DNA from: Polyangiaceae bacterium
Lineage (GTDB): Bacteria; Myxococcota; Polyangia; Polyangiales; Polyangiaceae
DNA: 14,982 bases
Direction: 5' to 3'
NCBI GenBank assembly: GCA_025936205.1
Contig: JAICTU010000205.1
Coordinates: 1 to 14,982 of the forward strand
The position numbers were made by a program, and so were the translations under genes. The notes under the pieces are model-generated. The model was not told where the DNA came from and made no database searches. It saw nothing but the letters and a program-made list of their open reading frames with translations. This document shows positions 1 to 7,191 of the stretch, piece by piece (positions within the stretch are counted from its first letter, which is position 1; every line of letters starts with the position of its first letter).

Positions 1-1324
1 CGAGCGTGCCGGGCGCCTTCCCCGCAGGCGCCGGCTCGTTCGCAGCCCAGGTGGTCACGCGCAGCCGCCAGGCGTCGGTCTGCCAGGTGACGCTCGGGAT
101 CGGCAAGTAGCCCTCGCGCAGGGACTGCGCGGGGGCTACGTCCGCCCAGCTGTAGAGCCGCTCACCGGAGACGATGAACGGCTCGATCGAAAAGCTGCCC
201 GCGCCCACCTCCAGCGCGCCGTCTTCAGAGAGCAGCGCGCTCTCGGGACCGCCGTTGGTGCCGACCAGCGTCCAGGTGTTCTGCTCGCCGGCGAAGGCGC
301 GCGGAAACTCACCGCGCGGCGCCGCCTTCGCGGGCGCGCTCGCGACGATGTTCGGGGTGCCGAAGTCGAGCGGCTGCAGCTCGACTTCGGAGAGCGCGTA
401 TTGGTCGCCCTGGCCCGCGTGCAGGGCGAGCCGCACGTAGCGCGCGTCGGCGCCGGAGAGCCGGAGCCAATCGCGACCGCCGTTGCCCTCGCTGACGGAG
501 CGCACGGTGGTCCACTCCTGTCGGTCACGGGAGAGCTCGACGTCATAGCGCGTCGCCGCGGCGCCGTCGGCCCAGTCGAGCAGGAGCCCGCCGAACTCGC
601 GCTCCAGGCCGAGATCGAGCTCCAGGCGCACTTCTGCGCCTCGAGCGGGGTCGCTGCGCCACGCCGTATCGCGCCGCCCGTCGACGGCGAGCGCTGCCGG
701 CGCGCCGGCAGCGCTCGCCTCGGAGGCCGCCTGCGGATTCGGCAGCACAGGGGGCGCCGGCGGGCGCTCCTGGAGGGTCAAGGAGTCGAACGCCACCGAG
801 CCCTTGCCCCCCTGTCCGGCGGCGAGCACGATCTCCAGCTGGTCCGTGTGGCGCAATGTGTGGTCCTGCGCCGGGCCCCAGGCGAACTCGAGCTGGCGAC
901 GTTTGAAGCGCAAGCGCGTCCAGTCGCCCCTCACCTCCAGCGCGGGCTGGCGGAACCACCAGACGTTGTCGCCGCTTTTGTCGAGCAGCTTCAGCTGCAG
1001 GTCTTCGAGCGGCGCCCGGCCGCGCACATACAGGCTGAGCTCGAAGTCTTCAGGCCAGTCCACAGCCAGCTGCCGGCGCAGCCCCGCATGCCCCGAGCGG
1101 CCGTTGAAGTCGAAGTCGAGCTGCACGGCCTGACCTTGCTTGCCGGGGACCGATTGCAAGCTCGCCAGCACGTCGTCCGAGGCATCCACGCTCCAGCCGG
1201 CGGCGCCTTCGAAGCGGTCGAGCGTGCGCAGCGGGTGCGCCGATCGCACGAGGCGCGCACCGAAGCCGGCGGCGAGCGCGGCCGCGGCAGCCGCCAGCGC
1301 GGCCAGCGACCAGGTGCGCTTCAT
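1..1324 (-). CDS. Large exported discoidin (F5/8 type C) domain protein, partial (C-terminus outside window)
   Basis: The reading frame is open from an ATG at 1324 through to the window edge, giving 441 residues with no stop, so the gene continues to the left. The N-terminus (MKRTWSLAALAAAAAALAAG) is a signal peptide or signal anchor. Residues about 35-190 look like a beta-sandwich carbohydrate-binding domain (FEGAAGWSV at the start, DKSGDNVWWFRQP in the middle). Residues about 195-320 read as a discoidin domain: LAVDGRRDTAWRS, then LDLGLEREFGGLLLDW, YDVELSRDRQEW and ARYVRLAL. Tryptophan-rich sequence follows to the edge. The ATG overlaps the stop of the MalG-type permease gene by 4 bp, so it is the last visible gene of the sugar-uptake operon. 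I infer that it binds or processes a glycan outside the cytoplasm that feeds the transporter. Any catalytic domain would lie beyond the edge, so no enzyme activity can be assigned. Confidence 0.8.
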   Translation of the reverse strand, partial: MKRTWSLAALAAAAAALAAGFGARLVRSAHPLRTLDRFEGAAGWSVDASDDVLASLQSVPGKQGQAVQLDFDFNGRSGHAGLRRQLAVDWPEDFELSLYVRGRAPLEDLQLKLLDKSGDNVWWFRQPALEVRGDWTRLRFKRRQLEFAWGPAQDHTLRHTDQLEIVLAAGQGGKGSVAFDSLTLQERPPAPPVLPNPQAASEASAAGAPAALAVDGRRDTAWRSDPARGAEVRLELDLGLEREFGGLLLDWADGAAATRYDVELSRDRQEWTTVRSVSEGNGGRDWLRLSGADARYVRLALHAGQGDQYALSEVELQPLDFGTPNIVASAPAKAAPRGEFPRAFAGEQNTWTLVGTNGGPESALLSEDGALEVGAGSFSIEPFIVSGERLYSWADVAPAQSLREGYLPIPSVTWQTDAWRLRVTTWAANEPAPAGKAPGTL

Positions 1325-2142
1325 CCCTTGATGCTCCCGGCGAGCAGGCCCTGCATGTAGTAGCGTTGCAGCGAGAGGAACACGATCAGCGCCGGCAAGA
1401 GCGTGACCACCGAACCGGCCATCATCAGCTCGCGGTCTTGCACGTGCTCGCGGGAGAGCGATGCCAGCGCCAGAGGCAAGGTACGCAGCTCGTCGCGCTC
1501 CAGGATGATCAAGGGCCAGAAGAAGTCGTTCCAGGAGCCGAGAAAGCTGAACAGGCCGAGCGTGACCAGGATCGGACGCAGCGCGGGCAACACGACCGAC
1601 AGGAACAGGCGCAGCTCGCTCGCGCCGTCCATGCGGGCCGCTTCCAGCAACTCGTCCGGTAGCGTCAGCGCATACTGGCGCACCAGGAAGATGCCGAACA
1701 CTCCGGCCAGCGAGGGCATCAGCACGCCAGCGTAGGTGTCCACCAGGCCGAGCGCGTTGAGCAGCAAGAACAGCGGGATGAGCGCCACCTGCCCGGGGAT
1801 GACCAGAGCCCCCAGCAGCCCGGTGAACAGGCGCTCGCGCCCACGAAAACGCAGCTTGGCGAACGCATAGCCGGCGCTCACGTTGAAGCACAGGGAAAGG
1901 CCGGTGCAGAGCGCCGCGAGCAGCGCACTGTTGAGCAGGCTGCGGCCCATGCCGGCCAGCTCGAATAGCTGGCGATATTGCGCGAGCGTCGCGCCGTGAG
2001 GCAGGATCGGGGGCGGCACCTGGCTGGCCTGGCCCGCCGGCATCAGCGATACCGAGACCATCCAAAACAGGGGGAACAGGCTGGCGCACGCGCAGGCGAA
2101 GAGCGCTCCGTTGACCAGCAAAGCCGGCAGCGCGCGCTTCAT
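1321..2142 (-). CDS. Carbohydrate ABC transporter permease, MalG type (CUT1 family)
   Basis: The 273-residue product is an inner-membrane protein with about six hydrophobic segments, a usual length for MalG/LacG-type permeases. The EAA loop that contacts the ATPase is clear at residues 167-190, with EAARMDGASELRLF followed by LPALRP. Other family signatures are NSALLAAL near residue 71, YAFAKLRFRGR near 92, and GSWNDFFWPLIIL near 202. The ATG at 2142 is chosen because it overlaps the stop of the upstream permease as ATGA; the open frame extends further upstream, but only as a shadow of that gene. Its own stop overlaps the start of the discoidin-domain gene in the same way. It should form a heterodimeric sugar channel with the MalF-type partner. 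The sugar cannot be deduced. Confidence 0.93.
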   Translation of the reverse strand: MKRALPALLVNGALFACACASLFPLFWMVSVSLMPAGQASQVPPPILPHGATLAQYRQLFELAGMGRSLLNSALLAALCTGLSLCFNVSAGYAFAKLRFRGRERLFTGLLGALVIPGQVALIPLFLLLNALGLVDTYAGVLMPSLAGVFGIFLVRQYALTLPDELLEAARMDGASELRLFLSVVLPALRPILVTLGLFSFLGSWNDFFWPLIILERDELRTLPLALASLSREHVQDRELMMAGSVVTLLPALIVFLSLQRYYMQGLLAGSIKG

Positions 2143-3017
2143 GCGGCGCTCCAGCGCCGCGCCAGCACGAGCTGCAGCCGCGTGATCAGGAATAGGATGA
2201 AGAACAGCACGAAGGCCACGGCCGAGGCGGACCCCAAGTTCCAGGACTGAAAGCCGTCTTCGTACATCAGGTACAGCACGCTGGTGGTGCTCTGCAGCGG
2301 GCCGCCCTGCGTCATCACGTAGGGCTCGGCGAAGAGTTGAAAGTAGCCCGCCACCGTCAGCAGGCTCACGAGCAGCAGCGTGGGCGCGAGCGCCGGCAGA
2401 GTGATGAAGCGCAATTGCTGAGATGCACTGGCCCCATCGATGCGCGCGGCCTCGTATAGATCGCCCGGGATGGCCTGGAGCGCCGCCAGGAAGATCACCA
2501 TATTGTAGCCAAAATTCTTCCAGACGGCGAACAGCGCGATCGCCGGCATGGCCCAGCGCGGATCGCCCAGCCAGTCCACGCGTGGGATGCCGATCTGACT
2601 GAGCGTGTAGTTGATCAGGCCATAGCGAGTGTGCAGCAGGTACACCCAGATCACGGCGACGGCAACCAGCGTGGTCACGACAGGCGCAAAGAGCGCCGTG
2701 CGAAAGGCCTTGGCCCAGCGTGTGACGCGCGAGTGCAGCAGCAGCGCCGTCCCGAGCGAGGTCGCGATCGATGCCGGGACGCCGACGACCACGAAGAATA
2801 CGGTGTTGCCCAGAGCGCGCCAGAACAGCGGGGTCTCGAGCAGACGTGCGTAGTTGCGTAAGCCGACGAAGCGTAGATTCTGCCAGTCGGCGAGCGTATA
2901 CAGGTCGAAGTCGGTCAGGCTGAGGCCGAAGCCGCCCAGCACCGGCAGCAGGAAAAAGAGCGCGATCGCGAGCAGCGCGGGCGCGACGAAGAACCAGCCG
3001 GCGCGTTCCGGGTTCAC
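2139..3017 (-). CDS. Carbohydrate ABC transporter permease, MalF/UgpA type (CUT1 family)
   Basis: The 292-residue product is a membrane protein. It starts with a short cytoplasmic tail and a strong first membrane segment (AGWFFVAPALLAIALFFLLP). The EAA loop is at residues 189-212 (EAARIDGASASQQLRF, then LPALAP), and the late motif YVMTQGGPLQSTT near residue 233 is typical of UgpA/MalF-like permeases. The start is taken as GTG at 3017 because GTGA overlaps the stop of the solute-binding protein gene by 4 bp. The frame is open further upstream, but that extension lies inside the preceding gene and looks arginine-rich and unnatural. No clear Shine-Dalgarno sequence precedes the GTG, so translation is probably coupled to the upstream gene. 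It pairs with the MalG-type permease immediately downstream. Confidence 0.92.
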   Translation of the reverse strand: MNPERAGWFFVAPALLAIALFFLLPVLGGFGLSLTDFDLYTLADWQNLRFVGLRNYARLLETPLFWRALGNTVFFVVVGVPASIATSLGTALLLHSRVTRWAKAFRTALFAPVVTTLVAVAVIWVYLLHTRYGLINYTLSQIGIPRVDWLGDPRWAMPAIALFAVWKNFGYNMVIFLAALQAIPGDLYEAARIDGASASQQLRFITLPALAPTLLLVSLLTVAGYFQLFAEPYVMTQGGPLQSTTSVLYLMYEDGFQSWNLGSASAVAFVLFFILFLITRLQLVLARRWSAA

Positions 3018-4357
3018 GGCAGCGCCCCGACGGGCGCGGCTGGCGCCTCTTGGCTGCGCTCGCGGCTCGCCGAGCCGCGCGCCAGGATCCAGCGCCGCTT
3101 CTCCAGGATGCGATCGGTGCGGCGATCGAGCTCCGCTGCGGTCGCCGCCGGCGTGAGCGCACCGTGCGCGGCCAGCTCCTCCAGCGTGATGACCACGCTC
3201 TTGATGCGCTCCCACTCGGGGACGGCCGGCAGCGGGTACATCTGCTCCAGCTGCGCGCGATAGGCCGCCGCTCCGCGCTGCGCCGCGAGATCGGAGCCGT
3301 CCCAGCTGCTGCGTCGGGGCGGCAGGTCCCCGGTGAGCTCGTAGAAACGGCGCTGTACGTCGGGGCGTGACAGGTACTCGATCAGCTGCCACGCCTCGCG
3401 CTTGCGAGGTGACTCCCGAAACAGGACCAAGCTCGCACCGAGCGCGAGCGACCCACCCGGCCCGTCTCGGCCCGGCAGCTGCGCCGTGCTCCAGCTGTCT
3501 CGGAGCTGGGCGGGCAAGCGGCGCCCGAGCTCGCCGATGTTAAATGGTCCGCCGATGTAAAAGACGAAGGCGCCGCGCGCGAAGTCGTCCCACAGGTTCG
3601 CGACCTGCGAACTGCCCTTGGCCTCCAGCAAGCCGACCTGCGCCAGGTCCGAATAGAATTCGAGGGCCCGCACGAATCCGGCGCTCCGGAAGTTGCCGAA
3701 GCGATCGCCATCGCGCAGCAGCGGCCCCTCTTGCAGGCCCAGCCCCAGCAACAGCTCCGGTTCATCCAGACGCAGGAATAACGCGGCTCGCGCGTCCTTC
3801 CCCGGCCCCGGACGTCCCTGCTGCTGCAGGGCGCGCATCATCGCGAGCCACTCGCGCCGGGTACGCGGCGGCTCGTTGAACCCAGCCTCGCGCAGCAAAT
3901 CCGTGCGAAAAAACAGCACCCGGGTGTCCACGTACCAGGGCACGCCGTAGCTGTGCCCCGCAAATTCGTTGGCGCCCCAGCTGCCCGCGAAGAAGTCATC
4001 GGGTTCGAGGCTCGGGCTGGCCGCCAGCTCGTCGTCCAGCGGCTCCAGCGCGCCGATGGTAGCGAACTCGGGGATCCAGGTGTTGCCGAGCTGCGCGACA
4101 TCTGGGGTGTGACGAGCGACCGCCGCCGTCAGGAACTTCTCGTGCGCGCTGAGCCAGGGGATCTGTTGCACATGCACGTGCAGCCCGGGATGGCTCGCCT
4201 CGAACTCGGGCAGCAGCTGCGACACCACTTCCCCTTCCCGCCCCGCCACCCACAGCTCGATCGTCCGGGAATCCCGCTCGGGTCGACAGGCGCTCGAGAG
4301 CAGGAGCAAGGCCAGGCCAGCTCCGCACGCTCGCGAGAGAAGTGGGGCGATCTTCAT
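3014..4357 (-). CDS. Extracellular sugar-binding lipoprotein of ABC transporter (solute-binding family 1)
   Basis: The 447-residue product captures a carbohydrate outside the inner membrane and delivers it to the two permeases that follow. A lipoprotein-type signal peptide ends at Cys24 (LALLLLSSAC); the residue at -3 is Ser rather than Leu, so the lipobox is imperfect. The mature part begins with the family's first strand (IELWVAGREGEVVSQLLPEF) and continues with HPGLHVHVQQIPW, PDVAQLGNTW and GVPWYVDTRVLFFRTDLL. FARGAFVFYIGGPFNIGEL and WQLIEYLSRPDVQRRFYE come later, all typical of MalE/UgpB-like proteins. ATG at 4357 is preferred over GTG at 4360 because GAGA lies about 7 nt upstream of it. 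It is the first gene of the operon. The ligand is unknown; the linked discoidin-domain protein suggests an oligosaccharide. Confidence 0.93.
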   Translation of the reverse strand: MKIAPLLSRACGAGLALLLLSSACRPERDSRTIELWVAGREGEVVSQLLPEFEASHPGLHVHVQQIPWLSAHEKFLTAAVARHTPDVAQLGNTWIPEFATIGALEPLDDELAASPSLEPDDFFAGSWGANEFAGHSYGVPWYVDTRVLFFRTDLLREAGFNEPPRTRREWLAMMRALQQQGRPGPGKDARAALFLRLDEPELLLGLGLQEGPLLRDGDRFGNFRSAGFVRALEFYSDLAQVGLLEAKGSSQVANLWDDFARGAFVFYIGGPFNIGELGRRLPAQLRDSWSTAQLPGRDGPGGSLALGASLVLFRESPRKREAWQLIEYLSRPDVQRRFYELTGDLPPRRSSWDGSDLAAQRGAAAYRAQLEQMYPLPAVPEWERIKSVVITLEELAAHGALTPAATAAELDRRTDRILEKRRWILARGSASRERSQEAPAAPVGALP

Positions 4358-4655
4358 CACTGGGTCTCAGCGTGGCAATTTTGCCGAGCAGTCGTTGATT
4401 CAGCCGTGGAACTTTCGCCAGGATACAACGAGAAGTCCAACCACGCCGCTGCGCAGCGAACTCGTCGGCGCCCGGCAACGAACATCATCATAAAGCTGGG
4501 CATGGAGTCTCGGCTCTCGAGCGTAATGATCGAGAGCGCGCTCTGTTCCGCGCGCTAAACGTTGGCGCGAGAAACCCCAGGCCGGGCGCACCTCGCTGCT
4601 ACACCCCCTGGTGTGATCTCGCCCCAGCCGATCCTGGTGCTAGATCCACGAGTAC
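4358..4655. promoter_or_regulatory. Divergent intergenic region between sugar-uptake operon and peptidase gene
   Basis: This 298-bp spacer has no convincing gene and must carry promoters for the leftward transporter operon and probably the rightward peptidase gene. On the minus strand a TATGAT hexamer at 4492-4487 could be a -10 box, but I see no good -35 partner. The 8-bp inverted repeat at 4513-4537 lies just upstream of that hexamer, where a regulator could act. Closer to the plus-strand gene there is a perfect ACACC-CCCT-GGTGT palindrome at 4601-4614. Promoter assignments here are guesses from position and base composition. Confidence 0.4.
4513..4537. promoter_or_regulatory. Candidate operator: perfect 8-bp inverted repeat, 9-bp spacer
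   Basis: GCTCTCGA at 4513-4520 is matched by its exact reverse complement TCGAGAGC at 4530-4537, separated by GCGTAATGA. The 8-9-8 layout spans about two helical turns, suiting a dimeric helix-turn-helix regulator. It lies in the divergent spacer, upstream of the transporter operon. A second perfect repeat (AGCGCGC 4535-4541 and GCGCGCT 4550-4556) overlaps its right end. No regulator gene is in the window, and the sequence does not match the LacI-family consensus that I know. Confidence 0.4.
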
Positions 4656-5726
4656 ATGAACTGCTGGATTCGCAGAGGCGGGCTCGCCTCGGCGCTGGCC
4701 TTCGCTGTGGCATCCTCCAGCCGCGCTCGAGCAGAGACCGTCTGCGGCAGCGTCGCGGCGAGCTGGAATGTACCGGCCGGCGCCGTGGTTTTCAGTCGTA
4801 CACCGGGGCCGGTGCGCGACGTGATCGATGCGGCGGGCGAGAGCCGTTCGCACTCGATGCTATCCCACGGCCCGGGAGGCTCGGCGTCTCACGCCAGCAT
4901 GATCGAGCCCGGCCGGAACAGCTACTCCACGCCGTTCAGCGGCTTCTGTCAGACACCGCTGAACGCCTCCCAGCTGCGCGAGGGCTATCCAGGTGCGTCC
5001 GTGATCTCTGCGGGCGGCGTGTACACCTATTTCTATGGTGATGGGATCAGCCCCGAGTTCCTGTACTTCCAGCAAGGGGACCCGGACGGCAGCAATCCGG
5101 GCAACACCGTGCAGAACTACCTGTGGAATGACGCGCCCGCGGTGGAGGTGACCTCCAAGGCCGACCGTGGTCAGACGCTGTGGCTGTTTCAGAACGCCGA
5201 GCAGACGTCGCGCTTGAACTACTCGCTGTACCAGTTCCGCGACCTCGAGCGCTCCAACTTCGGCGAGACCGCCTGGAACAGCGGCGTGGTGTGCTCGACC
5301 TTCCTCGCCTGGTCGCAGGCGCGCTCGGGCGTGAACGTGCAGGAGGCGCTCGGTTACTCGAACGAGGTGATCGTGCGCGCCGCTCAGCAGCTGCACGACA
5401 ACGTGCAGAGCGAGTGCAGCAGCTCGATCGGCTTCTGGGGCAGGATCGAGGCGGCACTCTCCTGCCCGCTCACAGACGTGTGCAGCCGCGCTGCAAACCA
5501 GGTCGTCAATTGCATGACCACCGGTGAGTGCGGCAACACCGACGACGACTGGCGGCGCGTGGTGGCCGACCCGAACAACGGCGCGTACAGCATCAGCCCG
5601 GACTGCGTGGGTGGCTGGAACGCCTGCCCGCGCTTCCCCGATCCCGGCGCCAGCATCTGGAGCTACGACGATAGCCATCTCGTGCAGTGGAACGCTGACG
5701 GGAATCAGTACGGGTGCTGGGACTGA
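4656..5726 (+). CDS. Exported putative permuted papain-like cysteine peptidase/amidase (YiiX or NlpC/P60-like)
   Basis: The 356-residue product begins with a signal peptide; a good cleavage point follows Ala26 (SRARA before ETVCGS). The mature N-terminus has AGAVVFSRTPGPVRDVIDAA followed by SHSMLSHG, which resembles the GD-x-hydrophobic strand and SHVGI motif of permuted NlpC/P60 enzymes such as YiiX. His66 is the likely catalytic residue. Much later, GVVCSTFLAW with Cys213 resembles the YCSELV cysteine motif of that group. This His-before-Cys order is the permuted arrangement. The insert between them is long and the C-terminal third is Cys-rich (CPLTDVCSRAANQVVNC), suggesting disulfides in an exported protein. 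The ATG follows an in-frame TAG at 4641-4643, so no earlier start is possible; the ribosome-binding site is weak. It overlaps the next gene by 13 bp. The substrate is unknown, and the family call rests on two motifs. Confidence 0.6.
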   Translation: MNCWIRRGGLASALAFAVASSSRARAETVCGSVAASWNVPAGAVVFSRTPGPVRDVIDAAGESRSHSMLSHGPGGSASHASMIEPGRNSYSTPFSGFCQTPLNASQLREGYPGASVISAGGVYTYFYGDGISPEFLYFQQGDPDGSNPGNTVQNYLWNDAPAVEVTSKADRGQTLWLFQNAEQTSRLNYSLYQFRDLERSNFGETAWNSGVVCSTFLAWSQARSGVNVQEALGYSNEVIVRAAQQLHDNVQSECSSSIGFWGRIEAALSCPLTDVCSRAANQVVNCMTTGECGNTDDDWRRVVADPNNGAYSISPDCVGGWNACPRFPDPGASIWSYDDSHLVQWNADGNQYGCWD

Positions 5727-7021
5727 AGCGCCCTCGGCCCTGGCTCTTCGTACTGGCCGCAGCGACGCTGCTCGTCCTGATCGACCTGTGGCTGACGCGA
5801 ACGCGGCGCATGGAGCCGGTGGGGGTCTCCGAGCAGAAGCAGCAGGCCCTGCACACGGCGCCGCTGCGCGAGGCCCAGAGCGCGCCAGCGCCCGCTTCAG
5901 CACCTGCGCCAGTGAGCCCCACGAACGCGCCGGTCATCGACGAGATCCTGGTCGAACAGCCCGCGCCCTGCGTCGGTGAAGAGACGCTGGTCACGGTGCG
6001 CGCGCACACCCCCGACGACAGCGATGCCGAGCTCCACTACTTGATCGGTACGGGCACGGGGCAGAGCGTGCCGCTGCGCGCCTGGCTGGATGAGCAGGGC
6101 CAACCGCCGGCGTTCCAGGTGACCGTCTTCGGCAAAGGCAACATCGCGACCAGCGCGCCGGTGCCGGCGCTGCGCGTCCAGCCCTGCCGCGTCGGTACGT
6201 TCGCCCTGATCACCCACCGTGCGCTGCCCAACCGCTGGGGCAGCTTCGCGTTCCGGGCCGAGCTGCGCGAGCAGCAGACGAGCGGCCCCGCCCGGGGCGC
6301 GTCCGTGAGCGTCCGCCGTTACCGCTGGACCTTCGGCGACGGCACCGAGGAGCAGACCGACACCCCCGAGGTCACACACAGCTATGAGGAGCGCCCGCAA
6401 CAGGCGCTGTACTCTCAGTTTCTGGTGCGCGTCGAGGTCGTGACGCGCGACGGCCGCACGCTGGTCGCTCGCGACGCCCTCCAGCTCGTGAACCCTGCCT
6501 ACGAATCGTGGACGCGCAAAGGCATCGTCAGCTTGACGGTGGCGCTGGATCCCCCGTTTCCGGTGCTGTCTGCAGCAGGGCGCGTGGAACAAGGCGTGCG
6601 GCTGCGCCACTATCGTCCGGAGCCTGTGACGATCGAGTCCGTCCAGGCCGTGCGCTACTACGCGGAGGGTGCCGGTCAGAGCCCCGCTCAGCGCGTCGAC
6701 GTCACGTCCCTGCTCGGCACGGACACCATCCTCGCCGGCACGGGGCTGGACCTGCACGTCACGCTCGATCCGCAGGCGGAGCCCGACGTGCTCGCGGTCA
6801 GCTACTATCTGAAGGGCAAGAGCGCCGACGGGCACCCAGTGGTCGGCTCGTTCTCGGTGATGCGCCCGCCGCCGGCGCCCAACGCCGACAACAGCACCCC
6901 CGTGACCGACCCGAAGCTGGTCGCCAAGATCCGGCGCGCCCGTGAACGGCTGGGCAAGAGCGTGGTCTCCGACGCTGACCTCGCCCGCCTGGAAGACCAG
7001 GGCGCCTTCAACGATTTGTGA
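5714..7021 (+). CDS. Membrane-anchored protein with PKD-like domain, function unknown
   Basis: The 435-residue product has a single N-terminal membrane segment (PWLFVLAAATLLVLIDLWL, about residues 9-27) and a Pro/Ala-rich linker. A large extracytoplasmic part follows. Residues about 185-262 contain the PKD hallmark YRWTFGDGTEEQ, followed by THSYEE and strands FLVRVEVVTRDGRTLVARDA. PKD folds usually serve in binding or spacing at the cell surface. The flanking regions look like further beta-sandwich domains but match nothing I can name. The C-terminus is a short charged helix (IRRARERLGKSVVSDADLAR). The start is GTG at 5714, inside the end of the peptidase gene; the 13-bp overlap implies a shared transcript and linked function, perhaps acting at the envelope together. 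An inverted repeat begins at its stop codon. Confidence 0.75.
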   Translation: MLGLKRPRPWLFVLAAATLLVLIDLWLTRTRRMEPVGVSEQKQQALHTAPLREAQSAPAPASAPAPVSPTNAPVIDEILVEQPAPCVGEETLVTVRAHTPDDSDAELHYLIGTGTGQSVPLRAWLDEQGQPPAFQVTVFGKGNIATSAPVPALRVQPCRVGTFALITHRALPNRWGSFAFRAELREQQTSGPARGASVSVRRYRWTFGDGTEEQTDTPEVTHSYEERPQQALYSQFLVRVEVVTRDGRTLVARDALQLVNPAYESWTRKGIVSLTVALDPPFPVLSAAGRVEQGVRLRHYRPEPVTIESVQAVRYYAEGAGQSPAQRVDVTSLLGTDTILAGTGLDLHVTLDPQAEPDVLAVSYYLKGKSADGHPVVGSFSVMRPPPAPNADNSTPVTDPKLVAKIRRARERLGKSVVSDADLARLEDQGAFNDL

Positions 7022-7087
7022 GTGGGCAAAGACTCGTGAGAAGGCTCGGCCCCGCCCGACCCCATCCGACCCCAGGAGTGCCCACTC
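7020..7087. repeat. 9-bp perfect inverted repeat at end of PKD-protein gene
   Basis: GAGTGGGCA at 7020-7028, overlapping the last bases of the TGA stop, is matched exactly by TGCCCACTC at 7079-7087, with 50 nt between. The right arm also forms a tight local hairpin (GAGTG-CC-CACTC, 7076-7087). The loop holds a tandem near-repeat (CCCGACCCC, then TCCGACCCC). It could be a transcript-end structure or a protein-binding site. No T-run follows directly. Confidence 0.45.
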
Positions 7088-7095
7088 CGCGTACC

Positions 7096-7132
7096 CGCTG
7101 ACGGCTCAGCGACCGGTCACGGGCGATTTTTT
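7096..7132 (+). terminator. Possible weak intrinsic terminator upstream of the sigma-fusion gene
   Basis: CGCTGA-CGGC-TCAGCG (7096-7111) is a perfect 6-bp hairpin with a 4-nt loop, and a T6 run follows at 7127-7132. The 15-nt gap between stem and T-run is longer than in a standard intrinsic terminator, so this is only a candidate. If real, it would separate the peptidase/PKD transcript from the sigma-fusion gene. Confidence 0.28.
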
Positions 7133-7191
7133 GCTCCGGCGGAAAAAGATCTCTGCCGGTCGGGGGCACTGGAAGAGTGAGGCACCTGGAT

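Noticed and set aside
401..1360. Plus-strand frame of 319 codons opposite the discoidin-domain gene
   Set aside because: The minus strand is open throughout with discoidin motifs and a coupled start; the plus frame has no motif and an unnatural Arg/Ala/Gln composition.
5897..6835. Minus-strand frame of 312 codons opposite the PKD-protein gene
   Set aside because: It is a shadow of a gene with clear PKD motifs; it is His/Arg/Gln-rich with no recognisable domain.
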